Positions 7,220-15,699 of a stretch of DNA of 64,000 bases are shown in pieces. Numbering within the stretch: position 1 is the stretch's first letter; every line of letters starts with the position of its first letter. Position numbers and translations under genes: made by a program. The DNA is from Neolewinella xylanilytica (GTDB taxonomy: Bacteria > Bacteroidota > Bacteroidia > Chitinophagales > Saprospiraceae). The notes beneath the pieces are model-generated. The model saw only the letters and a list, made by a program, of their open reading frames with translations, was not told the DNA's origin and made no database searches. Location: contig NZ_PTJC01000005.1 of the NCBI RefSeq assembly GCF_002934605.1, forward strand, positions 2,046,001 to 2,110,000, written 5' to 3'.

Positions 7220-8701
7220 ATGCGGCTATCCGGCCTGGCCTTTTGTGCCCTCCTTACCTGTTGCCTGTCGGCACAATCGGAATATCGTTTTTTTCAGCCC
7301 GGAGAGCAGTATTTATACCTCGACGAAAGCTTCACCTTCCCGCAGCAACTGCACCGGACCCAATTTTACGGTATTCGGGTCGATAGCCTCGGGTGCGAGG
7401 AATTATACGCTTCGCTTTCGCCAAGCGAACGCGATCCCCGGAATTGTATTCGACGCTTGCCTTCTCCGTTCGGTTACGCCGTCTGCCAATCCGCGGATAG
7501 CACCGTATTCGATTTTCGGGAATTGGGACGCATGGTGATCCATCAACGGGCGCTTCCGGATAGTAGTTGGGTAGCGCTGGAAAACGATGACCGTACGGTG
7601 CGGGCTACCGTCGTGAGCGTGGTGCAGCGCCAGGCCCTCGGTTCCACGGATTCCCTCAAGGTCATCGCCCTGGTCGACGCTTCGGGGGATACCCTTTCCC
7701 GTATGGTGCTCAGCCGACAGTATGGATTGGTGGAATCCCCCTTTCTCTACGACGTTGCGGGTAATTCACCGCGGTTGTCTTTGGTCGGGACCACCCAGGA
7801 GCAATTGGGACTGCAACTTCCCACCACCAGTGCATACGGGTCCGTAACGGTGGGGAACACCTACCATATCGAGTCCATCAAGCCGCAACCCAACCCCGGT
7901 CCGAACGATTTTGATCGATACGATCTGCACCAACAAGAAACCCATACGGTACTTTCGGTCGACTCGATCGTTGACGGGATAACGTACTTCACGACGTCGG
8001 GCGACTTCCTGCGCTTTGTCGCCCGGACGGATGGTTCGGAGCCTTCCCGAGATTCCGTATTGGTTCGCGATACGGTCCGGCAGCTGATGTATAGCTATCC
8101 CCGGGAGCTGGTCGACCTGCAACCCGGAGCAAGAACCCTTATCGATACGGTGGATGGTCAAGCCATGTATCGGGTCCGTTCCCTTTTTCTCGGCCCCTGT
8201 GGGCTGCTTAGTACCCGCTTGACGTACGAGGCATATTTTCCCGAAGGAGATTCGTTATGCGGCTCCAATAGTGTGAACCTGGACGGGGGAGAGCCCGGAA
8301 TCGTGTATACCCCCGGAATCCCGTTCCGCATCGATACCCTGACGTACAACGTGTCGCCGGTCTTTCGACATTTCCGCTACATGAATACCACGCTGCTCGA
8401 ATGCGGTACGGCCTACGATTTTACCGATGTTACGGTCCCTACCCACAACTTGTATATCCCACTCGTCGATCTGAAACTGTACCCCAATCCGGCGAGCGAG
8501 GGTTTCACGGTAGAAATGCCCGGGGCCGGTGGTTCGTACGAGCTCCGGCTTTACACCCTTTCCGGAGCAACCGTAGGCTCCTATTCCGTAAAGACGGGTA
8601 AAACGTACGTACCCCTGCCCCGATTGACGGCTGGCGTGTACACGGCGGTGATCGTCGGGCACGACGGACCGGTAGCACGAGGGCGGGTAGTTATTCTTTG
8701 A
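7220..8701 (+). CDS. Secreted protein with type IX secretion C-terminal sorting domain
   Basis: 493 residues from the ATG at 7220, which gives a good signal peptide (MRLSGLAFCALLTCCLSAQS); the frame is open upstream to 7130 but that part is not signal-like. The body has no domain I recognise; it contains repeated beta-rich segments, many Ser/Asp residues and several Cys. The last ~80 residues are a type A Por secretion sorting domain: LYPNPASEGFTVEMPG, YELRLYTLSGATVGSYSVK, LPRLTAGVYTAVIVG and a C-terminal VARGRVVIL strand. This predicts export by the Sec pathway and the type IX system to the cell surface or medium. A TATCTTTC box lies about 20 bases upstream of the start. It converges with the Gmad2 lipoprotein gene. 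Confidence 0.8.
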   Translation: MRLSGLAFCALLTCCLSAQSEYRFFQPGEQYLYLDESFTFPQQLHRTQFYGIRVDSLGCEELYASLSPSERDPRNCIRRLPSPFGYAVCQSADSTVFDFRELGRMVIHQRALPDSSWVALENDDRTVRATVVSVVQRQALGSTDSLKVIALVDASGDTLSRMVLSRQYGLVESPFLYDVAGNSPRLSLVGTTQEQLGLQLPTTSAYGSVTVGNTYHIESIKPQPNPGPNDFDRYDLHQQETHTVLSVDSIVDGITYFTTSGDFLRFVARTDGSEPSRDSVLVRDTVRQLMYSYPRELVDLQPGARTLIDTVDGQAMYRVRSLFLGPCGLLSTRLTYEAYFPEGDSLCGSNSVNLDGGEPGIVYTPGIPFRIDTLTYNVSPVFRHFRYMNTTLLECGTAYDFTDVTVPTHNLYIPLVDLKLYPNPASEGFTVEMPGAGGSYELRLYTLSGATVGSYSVKTGKTYVPLPRLTAGVYTAVIVGHDGPVARGRVVIL

Positions 8702-8721
8702 GCGCCAGTAGATACGGCACT

Positions 8722-9210
8722 TTACCGCGGCTGAAATCTTACGGGAAGCCGGTAGCTGCGGGCATTTTCCGGCAAGCCCGAAGGATTGGCCCGCTCGAAA
8801 ACCAGGTACCCGGTTTCGGATTTGGGCGGAGCAAACTCCAGGCTTCCGGTGAAGGGAACCCAGTCCTCCGTCATCCAGTCGGATCCGGCTTGCGCCCGCC
8901 CACTCCCCAGTGTAGTCCCGTCTTGGTCCTCCATACGAACGGGGAAATCGGCTTCGAAATAATAGTAGCCCCGTGCCATCCCCCCAAACCGAAGCGGGGA
9001 AGTCACAACCTGGTGGGGTGACGGTTCCTCCACACGGATGAGTGAATCGATCGAACGACTGTCGGTAGAGTCGGGTGATGAATCCACCGCGGAGCTCTGA
9101 CGAATGAGGGGATCCTGCTGGGTAGCTTCGGGCGGGGGCGGTCCGCAAGTGACGGTCCCAATTACGATAGCGGCGGTAAAGGACAGCGAATAAATCCCTA
9201 CGTATCGCAT
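8722..9210 (-). CDS. Gmad2 immunoglobulin-like domain lipoprotein
   Basis: 162 residues from the internal ATG giving MRYVGIYSLSFTAAIVIGTVTC; the longer frame to 9252 would place an odd hydrophilic stretch before the signal. The Cys after GTVT makes it a probable lipoprotein. A low-complexity Ser/Asp linker follows, then a roughly 90-residue Ig-like domain matching Gmad2: SPLRFGGMARGYYYFEADFPV, LGSGRAQAGSDWMTEDWVPFTGSLEF, and GYLVFERANPSGLPENARSYRLPVRF. Gmad2 domains occur in spore-germination and cell-surface proteins as binding modules; the ligand is unknown. It lies downstream of the TonB-dependent receptor on the same strand with a 48-bp gap and may share its transcript. Confidence 0.75.
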   Translation of the reverse strand: MRYVGIYSLSFTAAIVIGTVTCGPPPPEATQQDPLIRQSSAVDSSPDSTDSRSIDSLIRVEEPSPHQVVTSPLRFGGMARGYYYFEADFPVRMEDQDGTTLGSGRAQAGSDWMTEDWVPFTGSLEFAPPKSETGYLVFERANPSGLPENARSYRLPVRFQPR

Positions 9211-9258
9211 CGGATGAGGCTGTAGCGGATCATCGGGGTTGGGGAATGGCAAGCCTTA

Positions 9259-11712
9259 CTAGAAGTCACCGTCTGCACCGTCGCCGCCACCGCGCTGGCC
9301 GCCATCCCGGCGATTCTCACGGCCGAGGTTGTTGAGGCTGTACTGGAAACCGATGTAGGCGATGCGGCTTTCCCGCTGGAACTCGCTGGTGGTGGTGATG
9401 CCGCCGGTCTCCGTGACGAAGCGGTACTGCCGCTGGTTAAAGACATCCGATACCCGAAAGGTGAGGGCCCCGCGGTCGTTCAGGATCTCCTTCCGGAAGC
9501 CGACGTCTAGGCTCTGGATCGCTTCGATGCGGCCCTGGGGACGTACACCGGGGCTGCGGTAGAAGTAGGTGAACTGCGTCTGGATGCCCCAGGGAAGTTC
9601 GTAGCTGCCCTGTACGTTTCCGCTGAACAGATAGCCGTTTTGGTCGATGTTTTCGTCCTGGTTGTTGCCGATGATCTCGCTGCGGTAGCCGTTGGCGCTG
9701 AAGGTCAGGTCCAGTTTTTCCGTCGGGCGGTAAGTGCTGATGATCTCGATGCCGTAGTCGCGCCCCCGGTCGAGGTTGTCGCGGGTGCTCAGGCTAATTC
9801 CCCCCGGTTGGATGCGGGTGATCTGACTGATGATGTCGTTGAGTTGCCGGTAATAGACGCCGGCGGTAATGGTACTCGCACCGAATTGTTGCTGGACGTT
9901 CAGTTCGAAACTGTTGATCAGCTCGGGAAGCAGGAAAGGGTTGCCGGCCCGCAGGTTGAAGGGATCGCCGCGGTCGACGAAGGGGTTGAGGGCCCAGGCG
10001 CGCGGCCGCTCGATGCGCCGGCTGTAGCTCGCCTGTAGGGTGGTTTGTTCGGTGAAGGCGTAGCCGGCGTAGATGCTGGGGTAGACCTTGAAGTAATTGT
10101 TCTCGAAGGTTTCGGGATTGGGTTCCAGGAGCCGGCTGGTCGTATAGGCTTGCTCGGCCCGGAGTCCGGCGTTGAAGGTGATCTTATCGATTTTACCGCC
10201 GAAGGTGGCGTAAATGGCGTGGACGTCTTCCTCGTAGGCGAAGAGGTTGCTGAGGCTGTCTACTTTCTGAAAGTCACCGGCCGTGAAAGTCTGGAATTCG
10301 GCATCCTCCTCCAGGCGTTCGAAGGTGGAGCGCCAGCCGGTAGTCAGTTTGAACTCTCCGAAGGTCTGTTCGTAATCCAGTTGGGCGAGCACCCGGTCCC
10401 TTCCTTCCAGCGTAGGGGAGCGCTGCCGCTCCGTTCCGATCTCCGTGTTGAAGGCGTCGACGATGATCTCGTCGTAATTCTCGATTTCGTTCTCGTCGTT
10501 GTTGCTGTACTGCAACTGTCCGCTCAGGCGGCGGCCCTCCTTGGCGAAGCTAGTGTTGTAATTCAGCTGAATCTCGTAGTCGGTTTCCTCGTTGGGTTCG
10601 GTTTCGTTCCGCGTACTGGTTCGGTCGAGGCCGCCTTCGCTGTTGAAGAAGTCCGTGGTACGCAAGTTGCTGTTGTCGCCCCATTCCAACTGGTAGTTGG
10701 CCTGCACGCCGATTACCCCGCGTTCACCGATACCGTATTCGGTACCCAGCTTCATCATCGTCGACTTCCGTACCCGGTCGCCGTCGAAGTTGAAGCGGCG
10801 GCTGAAAAGGGAGTCACCAAGCGTACCGTCCTGGTCGCGGAAACCCTGGAAATAGCGTTCGTCGTAGCGACCACTAATACCGGCGAATGAGTTGAATTTT
10901 CCCTTGCGCCAGTTTAGGTCCAGGTTGCCATCGAATTTGTTATTCGTCCCCACGTTGAGGTTGGTAGACAGGTTGAATCCATCGTCTTCCTTCTTCTTCA
11001 GGATAATGTTGATGATGCCCGCAGTACCCTCCGGATCGTAGGCCGCTCCCGGGTTGGTGATCACCTCTACTCTTTCGATACTGGACGCACTCAGCGATTG
11101 TAGGTAGGTAGCTGGATCGGAACCAACGATACCGCTCGGTTTGCCGTTGATGAGGAAGCGCACGCCACCACTGCCTCGCAGGCTGACGTTCCCCTCGAGG
11201 TCTACCGTAATGCTGGGAATTTGACGGAGGAGGTCCGCCGCGGATCCGCCGGCCGCTGCTACGCTTTTTTCCACGTTAAAGGACTTGCGGTCTAAGCCGA
11301 GCTCCATAATGGGCCGCTCGGCGGTTACGACTACCTCGTCCAGATCCGTAGCACCACCCGCGCCCAGATTAATTTGACCCACTTCTAAAAAACGTTCGGA
11401 ATTGTTAAGCTCCAGCATCATTTCTTCATCCTCATAGCCGATAAAGCTTACTTCCAGCCGGTAATCGCCGTAAGGAAGGTCGGTCAGGGTAAAATTGCCG
11501 TCGATATCACTGGTGGTGCCGCTCACCATCTCCCCGTTTTGAACATTATAAACGGCAATATTCGCGAAGCCGACGGGCTGATCGTTGCCCGAATCCAGGA
11601 GCTTGCCGCCCACCCCCCCGGTATTGGGAGCTAACTCGGGGCGGGGGCTTTCATTTTGGGCGTAAACGCAGGAGCAAAGAAATAAAAGGAGGGTAAAAAA
11701 TGTCGACTTCAT
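9259..11712 (-). CDS. TonB-dependent receptor-like outer membrane beta-barrel protein
   Basis: 817 residues from the ATG that gives MKSTFFTLLLFLCSCVYAQ; an earlier ATG at 11757 would add 15 residues before the signal. After the signal comes a CarboxypepD_reg domain (GKLLDSGNDQPVGFANIAVY...TSDIDGNFTLTDLPYGDYRLEVSFIGYE), then a plug with DLDEVVVTAERPIMELGLDRKSFNVEKS and SLRGSGGVRFLINGKPSGIVGSDP, and a long beta-barrel rich in alternating aromatic strands. The absence of a classic substrate partner and the overall shape fit the outer-membrane beta-barrel group (OMP_b-brl) rather than SusC. The C-terminus is unusual: after the last strand there is a Gly/Arg/Asp-rich tail (REN...RDGGQRGGGDGADGDF). 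Confidence 0.88.
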   Translation of the reverse strand: MKSTFFTLLLFLCSCVYAQNESPRPELAPNTGGVGGKLLDSGNDQPVGFANIAVYNVQNGEMVSGTTSDIDGNFTLTDLPYGDYRLEVSFIGYEDEEMMLELNNSERFLEVGQINLGAGGATDLDEVVVTAERPIMELGLDRKSFNVEKSVAAAGGSAADLLRQIPSITVDLEGNVSLRGSGGVRFLINGKPSGIVGSDPATYLQSLSASSIERVEVITNPGAAYDPEGTAGIINIILKKKEDDGFNLSTNLNVGTNNKFDGNLDLNWRKGKFNSFAGISGRYDERYFQGFRDQDGTLGDSLFSRRFNFDGDRVRKSTMMKLGTEYGIGERGVIGVQANYQLEWGDNSNLRTTDFFNSEGGLDRTSTRNETEPNEETDYEIQLNYNTSFAKEGRRLSGQLQYSNNDENEIENYDEIIVDAFNTEIGTERQRSPTLEGRDRVLAQLDYEQTFGEFKLTTGWRSTFERLEEDAEFQTFTAGDFQKVDSLSNLFAYEEDVHAIYATFGGKIDKITFNAGLRAEQAYTTSRLLEPNPETFENNYFKVYPSIYAGYAFTEQTTLQASYSRRIERPRAWALNPFVDRGDPFNLRAGNPFLLPELINSFELNVQQQFGASTITAGVYYRQLNDIISQITRIQPGGISLSTRDNLDRGRDYGIEIISTYRPTEKLDLTFSANGYRSEIIGNNQDENIDQNGYLFSGNVQGSYELPWGIQTQFTYFYRSPGVRPQGRIEAIQSLDVGFRKEILNDRGALTFRVSDVFNQRQYRFVTETGGITTTSEFQRESRIAYIGFQYSLNNLGRENRRDGGQRGGGDGADGDF

Positions 11713-11992
11713 GGGGTGCGGGGTATATTCACTTACTCCAACGTAGGTAGCTAGCATCCGTTCAGGAAAAGGATAGACCCCCCGCCCGCGATCGTCGAAA
11801 GAATCGCCCTAAGTATAGATTAGGGTGGTTTCGCGATCAACAAACGACCCGCGTGGGGCATACATCGGCAGTTCCGGAAAGCGGATTCCGGGCCGATGCG
11901 CACCCGGATACCAGCCGCCTGGACCTGCCCGGTACCCACTGCTGAAGCACCCGGCTGCGAACTCCCTCCCCGCGCCGGGGTTACGTATCCGT

Positions 11993-12520
11993 ATGGCAAT
12001 TACCGATTCTTCCACGCTGAATGCGCTATTCACCCAGCCGGCCGCCGCACTTACGGGGACCGACCTGCAAATACACCTTCCGCTGACGCGCGTCCTGCTC
12101 AATGAAATCCTCGCGGCCCGACCCGCCAACACCCCGATACGCGAATTGCTGATTGATCCGAATGACCGCAATCGGTTCCGGGTTCACCTCACCGCCGAAG
12201 CGCCCATCGTAGGCACGGTCTCGCGGCAGATTCGCTTGGCACCCGGTATGCCGGTCAGCTTTCCGGATCAGCCGTGGTTGGAGTTCCGCATCGAGGAAGG
12301 ATTGGGATTTTTCGACCGCTCACTCATCAGTGTTTTACAGGGGCAGATCGAAAAGCGATTGCCCCGCGGAATCGAGCTAACCAGCAAGAATCTGCGGATC
12401 CACGTACCAGCCCTCCTCGCCTACCTCGGGTACCAACAGCTAGCGCCCCTCATCGAGAGCCTGGAAATAAAAAGCGAAGCCAGCCGCCTCCTCGTAAACC
12501 TTCATCTAAAAGCCGAATAA
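11993..12520 (+). CDS. Hypothetical protein, 175 residues
   Basis: No family recognised. The frame is open from 11825, but the ATG at 11993 gives the first well-behaved sequence (MAITDSSTLNALFTQPAAAL). The protein has alternating amphipathic strands, LQIHLPLTRVLLNEILA, RFRVHLTAEAPIVGTVSRQIRLAPGMPV and LEFRIEEGLGFFDRSLISVLQGQIEKRLPRGIELTSKNLRIHV, and ends with LEIKSEASRLLVNLHLKAE. This pattern is reminiscent of lipid-binding DUF2993/LmeA-like folds, but that is weak inference. There is no signal peptide. It is four bases upstream of the 12525 gene, and both precede rpsU on the same strand. Confidence 0.6.
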   Translation: MAITDSSTLNALFTQPAAALTGTDLQIHLPLTRVLLNEILAARPANTPIRELLIDPNDRNRFRVHLTAEAPIVGTVSRQIRLAPGMPVSFPDQPWLEFRIEEGLGFFDRSLISVLQGQIEKRLPRGIELTSKNLRIHVPALLAYLGYQQLAPLIESLEIKSEASRLLVNLHLKAE

Positions 12521-12524
12521 GCCT

Positions 12525-12857
12525 ATGCATCCCGTATTGCAACATCTCATGGACACTAACTTTGCCGATCTCTCCGGTAGCCGGGTGGACGGTCGCATTG
12601 CCGTTACCGACGATCTCGTCAACCTCGGGCTGCACGAATTGGTAGCCGCTTTGACAAAGGCCTCTCCCGCTGCGAAGGCTGATGCACCTGCGAACGCGCC
12701 CGAAAACACCCCGACCCCCTACGCTTCCGACCCCGCACCTAAGTCCGCAACTCCCGACCCAAAAGCATTGTTACGTAAGCTACAGGTCGAAAAGTTACAA
12801 TACCGCACGGAAAGCGGCCGCACGATCCTCGAGATCGCTTGCGCGGTAGAAAAATAA
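12525..12857 (+). CDS. Hypothetical protein, 110 residues
   Basis: No family recognised. It starts four bases after the preceding stop, so the two genes are probably translated from one mRNA. The N-terminal ~45 residues (MHPVLQHLMDTNFADLSGSR, VTDDLVNLGLHELVAALTKA) look folded; the middle is a Pro/Ala/Asp-rich low-complexity linker; the C-terminal third (KALLRKLQVEKLQYRTESGRTILEIACAVEK) looks like a helix followed by a strand. It ends 41 bases before rpsU, and the rpsU promoter elements overlap its 3' end. Confidence 0.55.
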   Translation: MHPVLQHLMDTNFADLSGSRVDGRIAVTDDLVNLGLHELVAALTKASPAAKADAPANAPENTPTPYASDPAPKSATPDPKALLRKLQVEKLQYRTESGRTILEIACAVEK

Positions 12858-12869
12858 TTTGTATCTTTG
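12839..12869 (+). promoter_or_regulatory. Bacteroidota-type promoter of rpsU
   Basis: TTG at 12839-12841, 20 bases of spacer, then TATCTTTG at 12862-12869. This matches the TTTG-N19/21-TAnnTTTG consensus at all but one position. It would start transcription about 25 bases before the rpsU ATG, so rpsU can be expressed independently of the two genes in front. Confidence 0.7.
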
Positions 12870-12898
12870 CGCTCCAATTCTAAAAACAGTGACGCTGA

Positions 12899-13087
12899 AT
12901 GCTAATAATTAATGTACGTGAGGGCGAAAATATCGATCGCGCCCTGAAGCGCTATAAGCGCAAATCTATCAATACCCGCGTGATCCGCGAACTCCGCAAC
13001 CGTCGTGAGTTTACCAAGCCCAGCGTGAAGCGTCGGAAAGAGAAGTTGAAGGCGGAGTACCGTCTAGAGAAATACGGCGAGAAGTAA
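12899..13087 (+). CDS. rpsU: 30S ribosomal protein S21 (bS21)
   Basis: 62 residues: LIINVREGENIDRALKRYKRK, then INTRVIRELRNRREFTKPSVKRRKEKLKAEYRLEKYGEK. This is a full-length bS21 of the Bacteroidota type, binding 16S rRNA near the anti-Shine-Dalgarno sequence at the small-subunit platform. The short leader between the TATCTTTG promoter and the ATG shows no AGGAGG-like site, so an SD-dependent autoregulation like that reported for Flavobacterium is not visible here. Two hairpins follow the stop codon. Confidence 0.95.
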   Translation: MLIINVREGENIDRALKRYKRKSINTRVIRELRNRREFTKPSVKRRKEKLKAEYRLEKYGEK

Positions 13088-13099
13088 TCGCCAGCCCGT

Positions 13100-13159
13100 A
13101 AGGGGAAACCCCCTTCAGGACGTGAACGGCCGTCGGAGCAGCAGCTCCGGGGGCCGTTC
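13100..13159 (+). terminator. Two consecutive hairpins after rpsU (terminator or processing site)
   Basis: First stem AAGGGG (13100-13105) with CCCCTT (13110-13115). Second, larger stem GAACGGCC (13124-13131) with GGCCGTTC (13152-13159), continued inside by GGAGC/GCTCC around a four-base loop. No T tract follows, so intrinsic termination would be weak; RNA 3'-end stabilisation or a Rho-independent end without U-run are alternatives. Confidence 0.5.
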
Positions 13160-13200
13160 GTGGTTTGCAAACCATCTACCGGTACCTTCGTTACCTCCCC

Positions 13201-14766
13201 ATGACCGCCAACCCACCAAGCAACTTACGCCAACGAACGGAGCAGCTCCTGCGCGCACTCACGGATGGCCTTTACGAACGGGACCGGGCCATGGGCCTTT
13301 CGCTACTGACCGCGGTAGCCGGGGAGAGCATCTTCCTCCTCGGTCCGCCCGGTGTAGGGAAAAGCCTGATCGCCCGCCGGTTAAAGTACGCCTTTCGCGA
13401 CGGGGTGAGTTTCGAGTACCTAATGTCGAAGTTTTCTACGCCGGACGAGGTGTTCGGACCGATATCGATCAAGAAGCTTCGCGACGAGGATAAATACGAG
13501 CGGCTCACCGACCGCTACCTGCCCGGTGCCAACATCGTATTCCTGGATGAAATATGGAAGGCCGGTCCCGCCATCCAGAATGCCCTGCTGACCATACTCA
13601 ACGAGAAGATCTACCGCAATGGCGACCAGGATATGAAGGTCGACATCCGCGGGATCATCACGGCAAGTAACGAGCTTCCGCCCCGCAGCGCCAATTTGGC
13701 CCCAATCTGGGACCGCTTCCTGGTGCGTCTCGAGCTCGGTCGCATCAGCGAATACCAGAACTTCGTGAAGATGGTCGTCGATACCCGCGATGTCTACGAA
13801 GACAACATCCCGGATTCCACCAAACTTTCGGAAGCGGAACTGGATGAGTGGTCGGACCGCATCGATGGAATAGACGTACCGGCCGAGGTGCTGAATACGC
13901 TCCAGTTGCTCCTTTTCAAGGTCGAACGGTATAACGAGCAGCCCAACAACGCCCCACATCCCATTCTCATTTACGATCGCCGGTGGAAGAAAGCCGTACG
14001 GCTCCTGCGCGCCGCCGCCTTCCTGCACGGACGCACCGCCGTCAATCTGATGGACTGTTTCCTGCTCGAGCACTGTCTGTGGAATGCACCCGAGCAGCGG
14101 GAGATTATCCGGGAAATGATCGTCGATGCGGTGCGCAAGCACGGCTACAGCGTGGCGGTGAATCTTTCGGCGTTGAAAACGGAAGTGCGGGAATTCGAGG
14201 AAGACGTGCGGGAAGAAACGCGCATTCAGCACACCCGGGAGGAAGCGCAACTGCTTCCGGTGAAGGAAAGCTACTACGAGCTGGAGAAGGACCTGAGCCA
14301 GTTCCGGGGCGTACTGGTGTCCATCGATCAGTTCCGGGGGCTCAGCAACCAGGAATTTACCAGCGTGAATTTCTACGATGAGGACCTAAACCTGGTGAAC
14401 CGAATCCGGGGTCGTAAGGGGCCGCGGGAGCATACGATCGAAGTCAATTTTAACGGTACCGACACGACCTTCCGCCTAAAGACCCAGCTCACGGAACGCC
14501 GCGAGGTAATCCGCAAACAACCCCACCGCCTCCTGCGCGAATTCTGGGACGAACGGACCGCCCAGCTCGAGAGCTACGTCAAAAAGCAGTTGGATGCCAT
14601 CGAGGCGAACGGCCCTGACGAGCTCAGCGACATCGACGACCACCTGTTTGTCGACGGTGCATATGCCAAAGTGGTCCGGGCGAACCTCGATGAAGTGCGG
14701 GAAGCCCTGCAATCCCTTCTTTTACGCCTCGAGAAGATCCAGTTCGAATACGGGGCCGAAGTATAA
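13201..14766 (+). CDS. ravA: MoxR-family AAA+ ATPase, RavA type
   Basis: 521 residues from the ATG at 13201; the frame is open to 13165, but a TACCTTCG promoter-like box at 13183-13190 supports the later start. AAA+ motifs: Walker A GPPGVGKS (residues 48-55), FEYLMSKFSTPDEVFGPISIKKL, Walker B NIVFLDEIWKAG, sensor region IITASNELPP and an arginine finger region around IWDRFLVRLELGR. The C-terminal ~200 residues are a helical, charged extension like the RavA discontinuous triple-helical region (EEDVREETRIQHTREEAQLL). RavA normally works with the VWA protein ViaA as a chaperone of respiratory or iron-sulfur proteins. No ViaA gene follows here; the next gene is LutA-like. Gene symbol by family resemblance. 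Confidence 0.85.
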   Translation: MTANPPSNLRQRTEQLLRALTDGLYERDRAMGLSLLTAVAGESIFLLGPPGVGKSLIARRLKYAFRDGVSFEYLMSKFSTPDEVFGPISIKKLRDEDKYERLTDRYLPGANIVFLDEIWKAGPAIQNALLTILNEKIYRNGDQDMKVDIRGIITASNELPPRSANLAPIWDRFLVRLELGRISEYQNFVKMVVDTRDVYEDNIPDSTKLSEAELDEWSDRIDGIDVPAEVLNTLQLLLFKVERYNEQPNNAPHPILIYDRRWKKAVRLLRAAAFLHGRTAVNLMDCFLLEHCLWNAPEQREIIREMIVDAVRKHGYSVAVNLSALKTEVREFEEDVREETRIQHTREEAQLLPVKESYYELEKDLSQFRGVLVSIDQFRGLSNQEFTSVNFYDEDLNLVNRIRGRKGPREHTIEVNFNGTDTTFRLKTQLTERREVIRKQPHRLLREFWDERTAQLESYVKKQLDAIEANGPDELSDIDDHLFVDGAYAKVVRANLDEVREALQSLLLRLEKIQFEYGAEV

Positions 14767-14847
14767 GGCTGGCGGAGCGGACACGGCAGGATGGGGCGGT
14801 CGTCCGATCGCGGTACCTTTCCACCAAGCGCTATTCAAACTACGATC

Positions 14848-15594
14848 ATGACCGTTGGCCTCTTCATTCCGTGTTACATCGACCAGTTTTACCCTAGGGC
14901 GGGCATTGCTACCTACCAGTTGTTGGAGCGACTGGGCTGTACGGTGGTATACCCCCGGGAGCAGACTTGCTGCGGACAGCCCCTGGCGAACAGCGGCATG
15001 GAACAGGAGGCGCGTCCGATCTACGCGCATTTCGTTGAAACCTTCGACCGCTTCGACTACATCGTTTGTCCGTCGGGTAGTTGCGTATACCACGTGAACC
15101 ACCACTACGACGTATTGCCGGAATCGGAAGGGGTGACTTCCGTGCGGGAGCGGACCTTTGAGTTAGCCGATTTTTTGGTCAACGTGCTGGGCGTAAAGAC
15201 ACTGAATGCCTCCTTTAAGGGCAGGGTAGGTATCCATAATAGCTGTCATGGCCTCCGGGGACTGCGGCTCGGGGCGAGTTCGGAGCGGGTAGGGGCCGAT
15301 TTTAGCTATTACCGGTACTTGCTGAGTATGGTGGAGGGGGTGGAACTGGTTCCGCTCGACCGGGTCGATGAATGCTGCGGCTTCGGCGGAACGTTCAGCG
15401 TCAACCAACCGGAGCTGTCCGCTAAGATGGGTAAAGACCGTATCGCGGATCATTTGCGCCACGATGCCGAGGTGATCACTAGCGGGGATATGTCCTGCCT
15501 GATGCACATGGAAGGGTTGATCCGAAGGGAAGGACTTCCACTACGGGTGATGCACGTAGCGGAGATACTGAATAGTAACGGTACGCGGGAATAG
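14848..15594 (+). CDS. lutA: LutA/LldE-like (Fe-S) cysteine-rich domain protein
   Basis: 248 residues from the ATG at 14848 (MTVGLFIPCYIDQFYPRAGI). Two CCG (cysteine-rich) motifs, QTCCGQPLANSG and DECCGFGGTFSV, together with CPSGSC and NSCHGLRGL, bind iron-sulfur clusters. This is subunit A of the LutABC lactate-oxidation complex, which oxidises L-lactate to pyruvate. LutB and LutC are usually adjacent but are absent; the neighbours are RavA and a glycosyltransferase. In Bacteroidota a stand-alone LutA-like protein is possible, or the other subunits lie elsewhere. Full length for the family. Confidence 0.88.
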   Translation: MTVGLFIPCYIDQFYPRAGIATYQLLERLGCTVVYPREQTCCGQPLANSGMEQEARPIYAHFVETFDRFDYIVCPSGSCVYHVNHHYDVLPESEGVTSVRERTFELADFLVNVLGVKTLNASFKGRVGIHNSCHGLRGLRLGASSERVGADFSYYRYLLSMVEGVELVPLDRVDECCGFGGTFSVNQPELSAKMGKDRIADHLRHDAEVITSGDMSCLMHMEGLIRREGLPLRVMHVAEILNSNGTRE

Positions 15595-15671
15595 GGGAAG
15601 CCGTTACTGATCCCCTTTGCCAGATCAGGGGAGCGAAACCCGCTCATCGGCCGCCTATCGTGCTACTGTTC

Positions 15672-15679
15672 TATCTTTG
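15672..15679 (+). promoter_or_regulatory. -7 promoter box of the glycosyltransferase gene
   Basis: TATCTTTG is an exact match to TAnnTTTG, ending 20 bases before the TTG start codon. No TTTG is present at the expected -33 distance. Confidence 0.5.
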
Positions 15680-15699
15680 CCCGCTTAATTTACCTCCCC

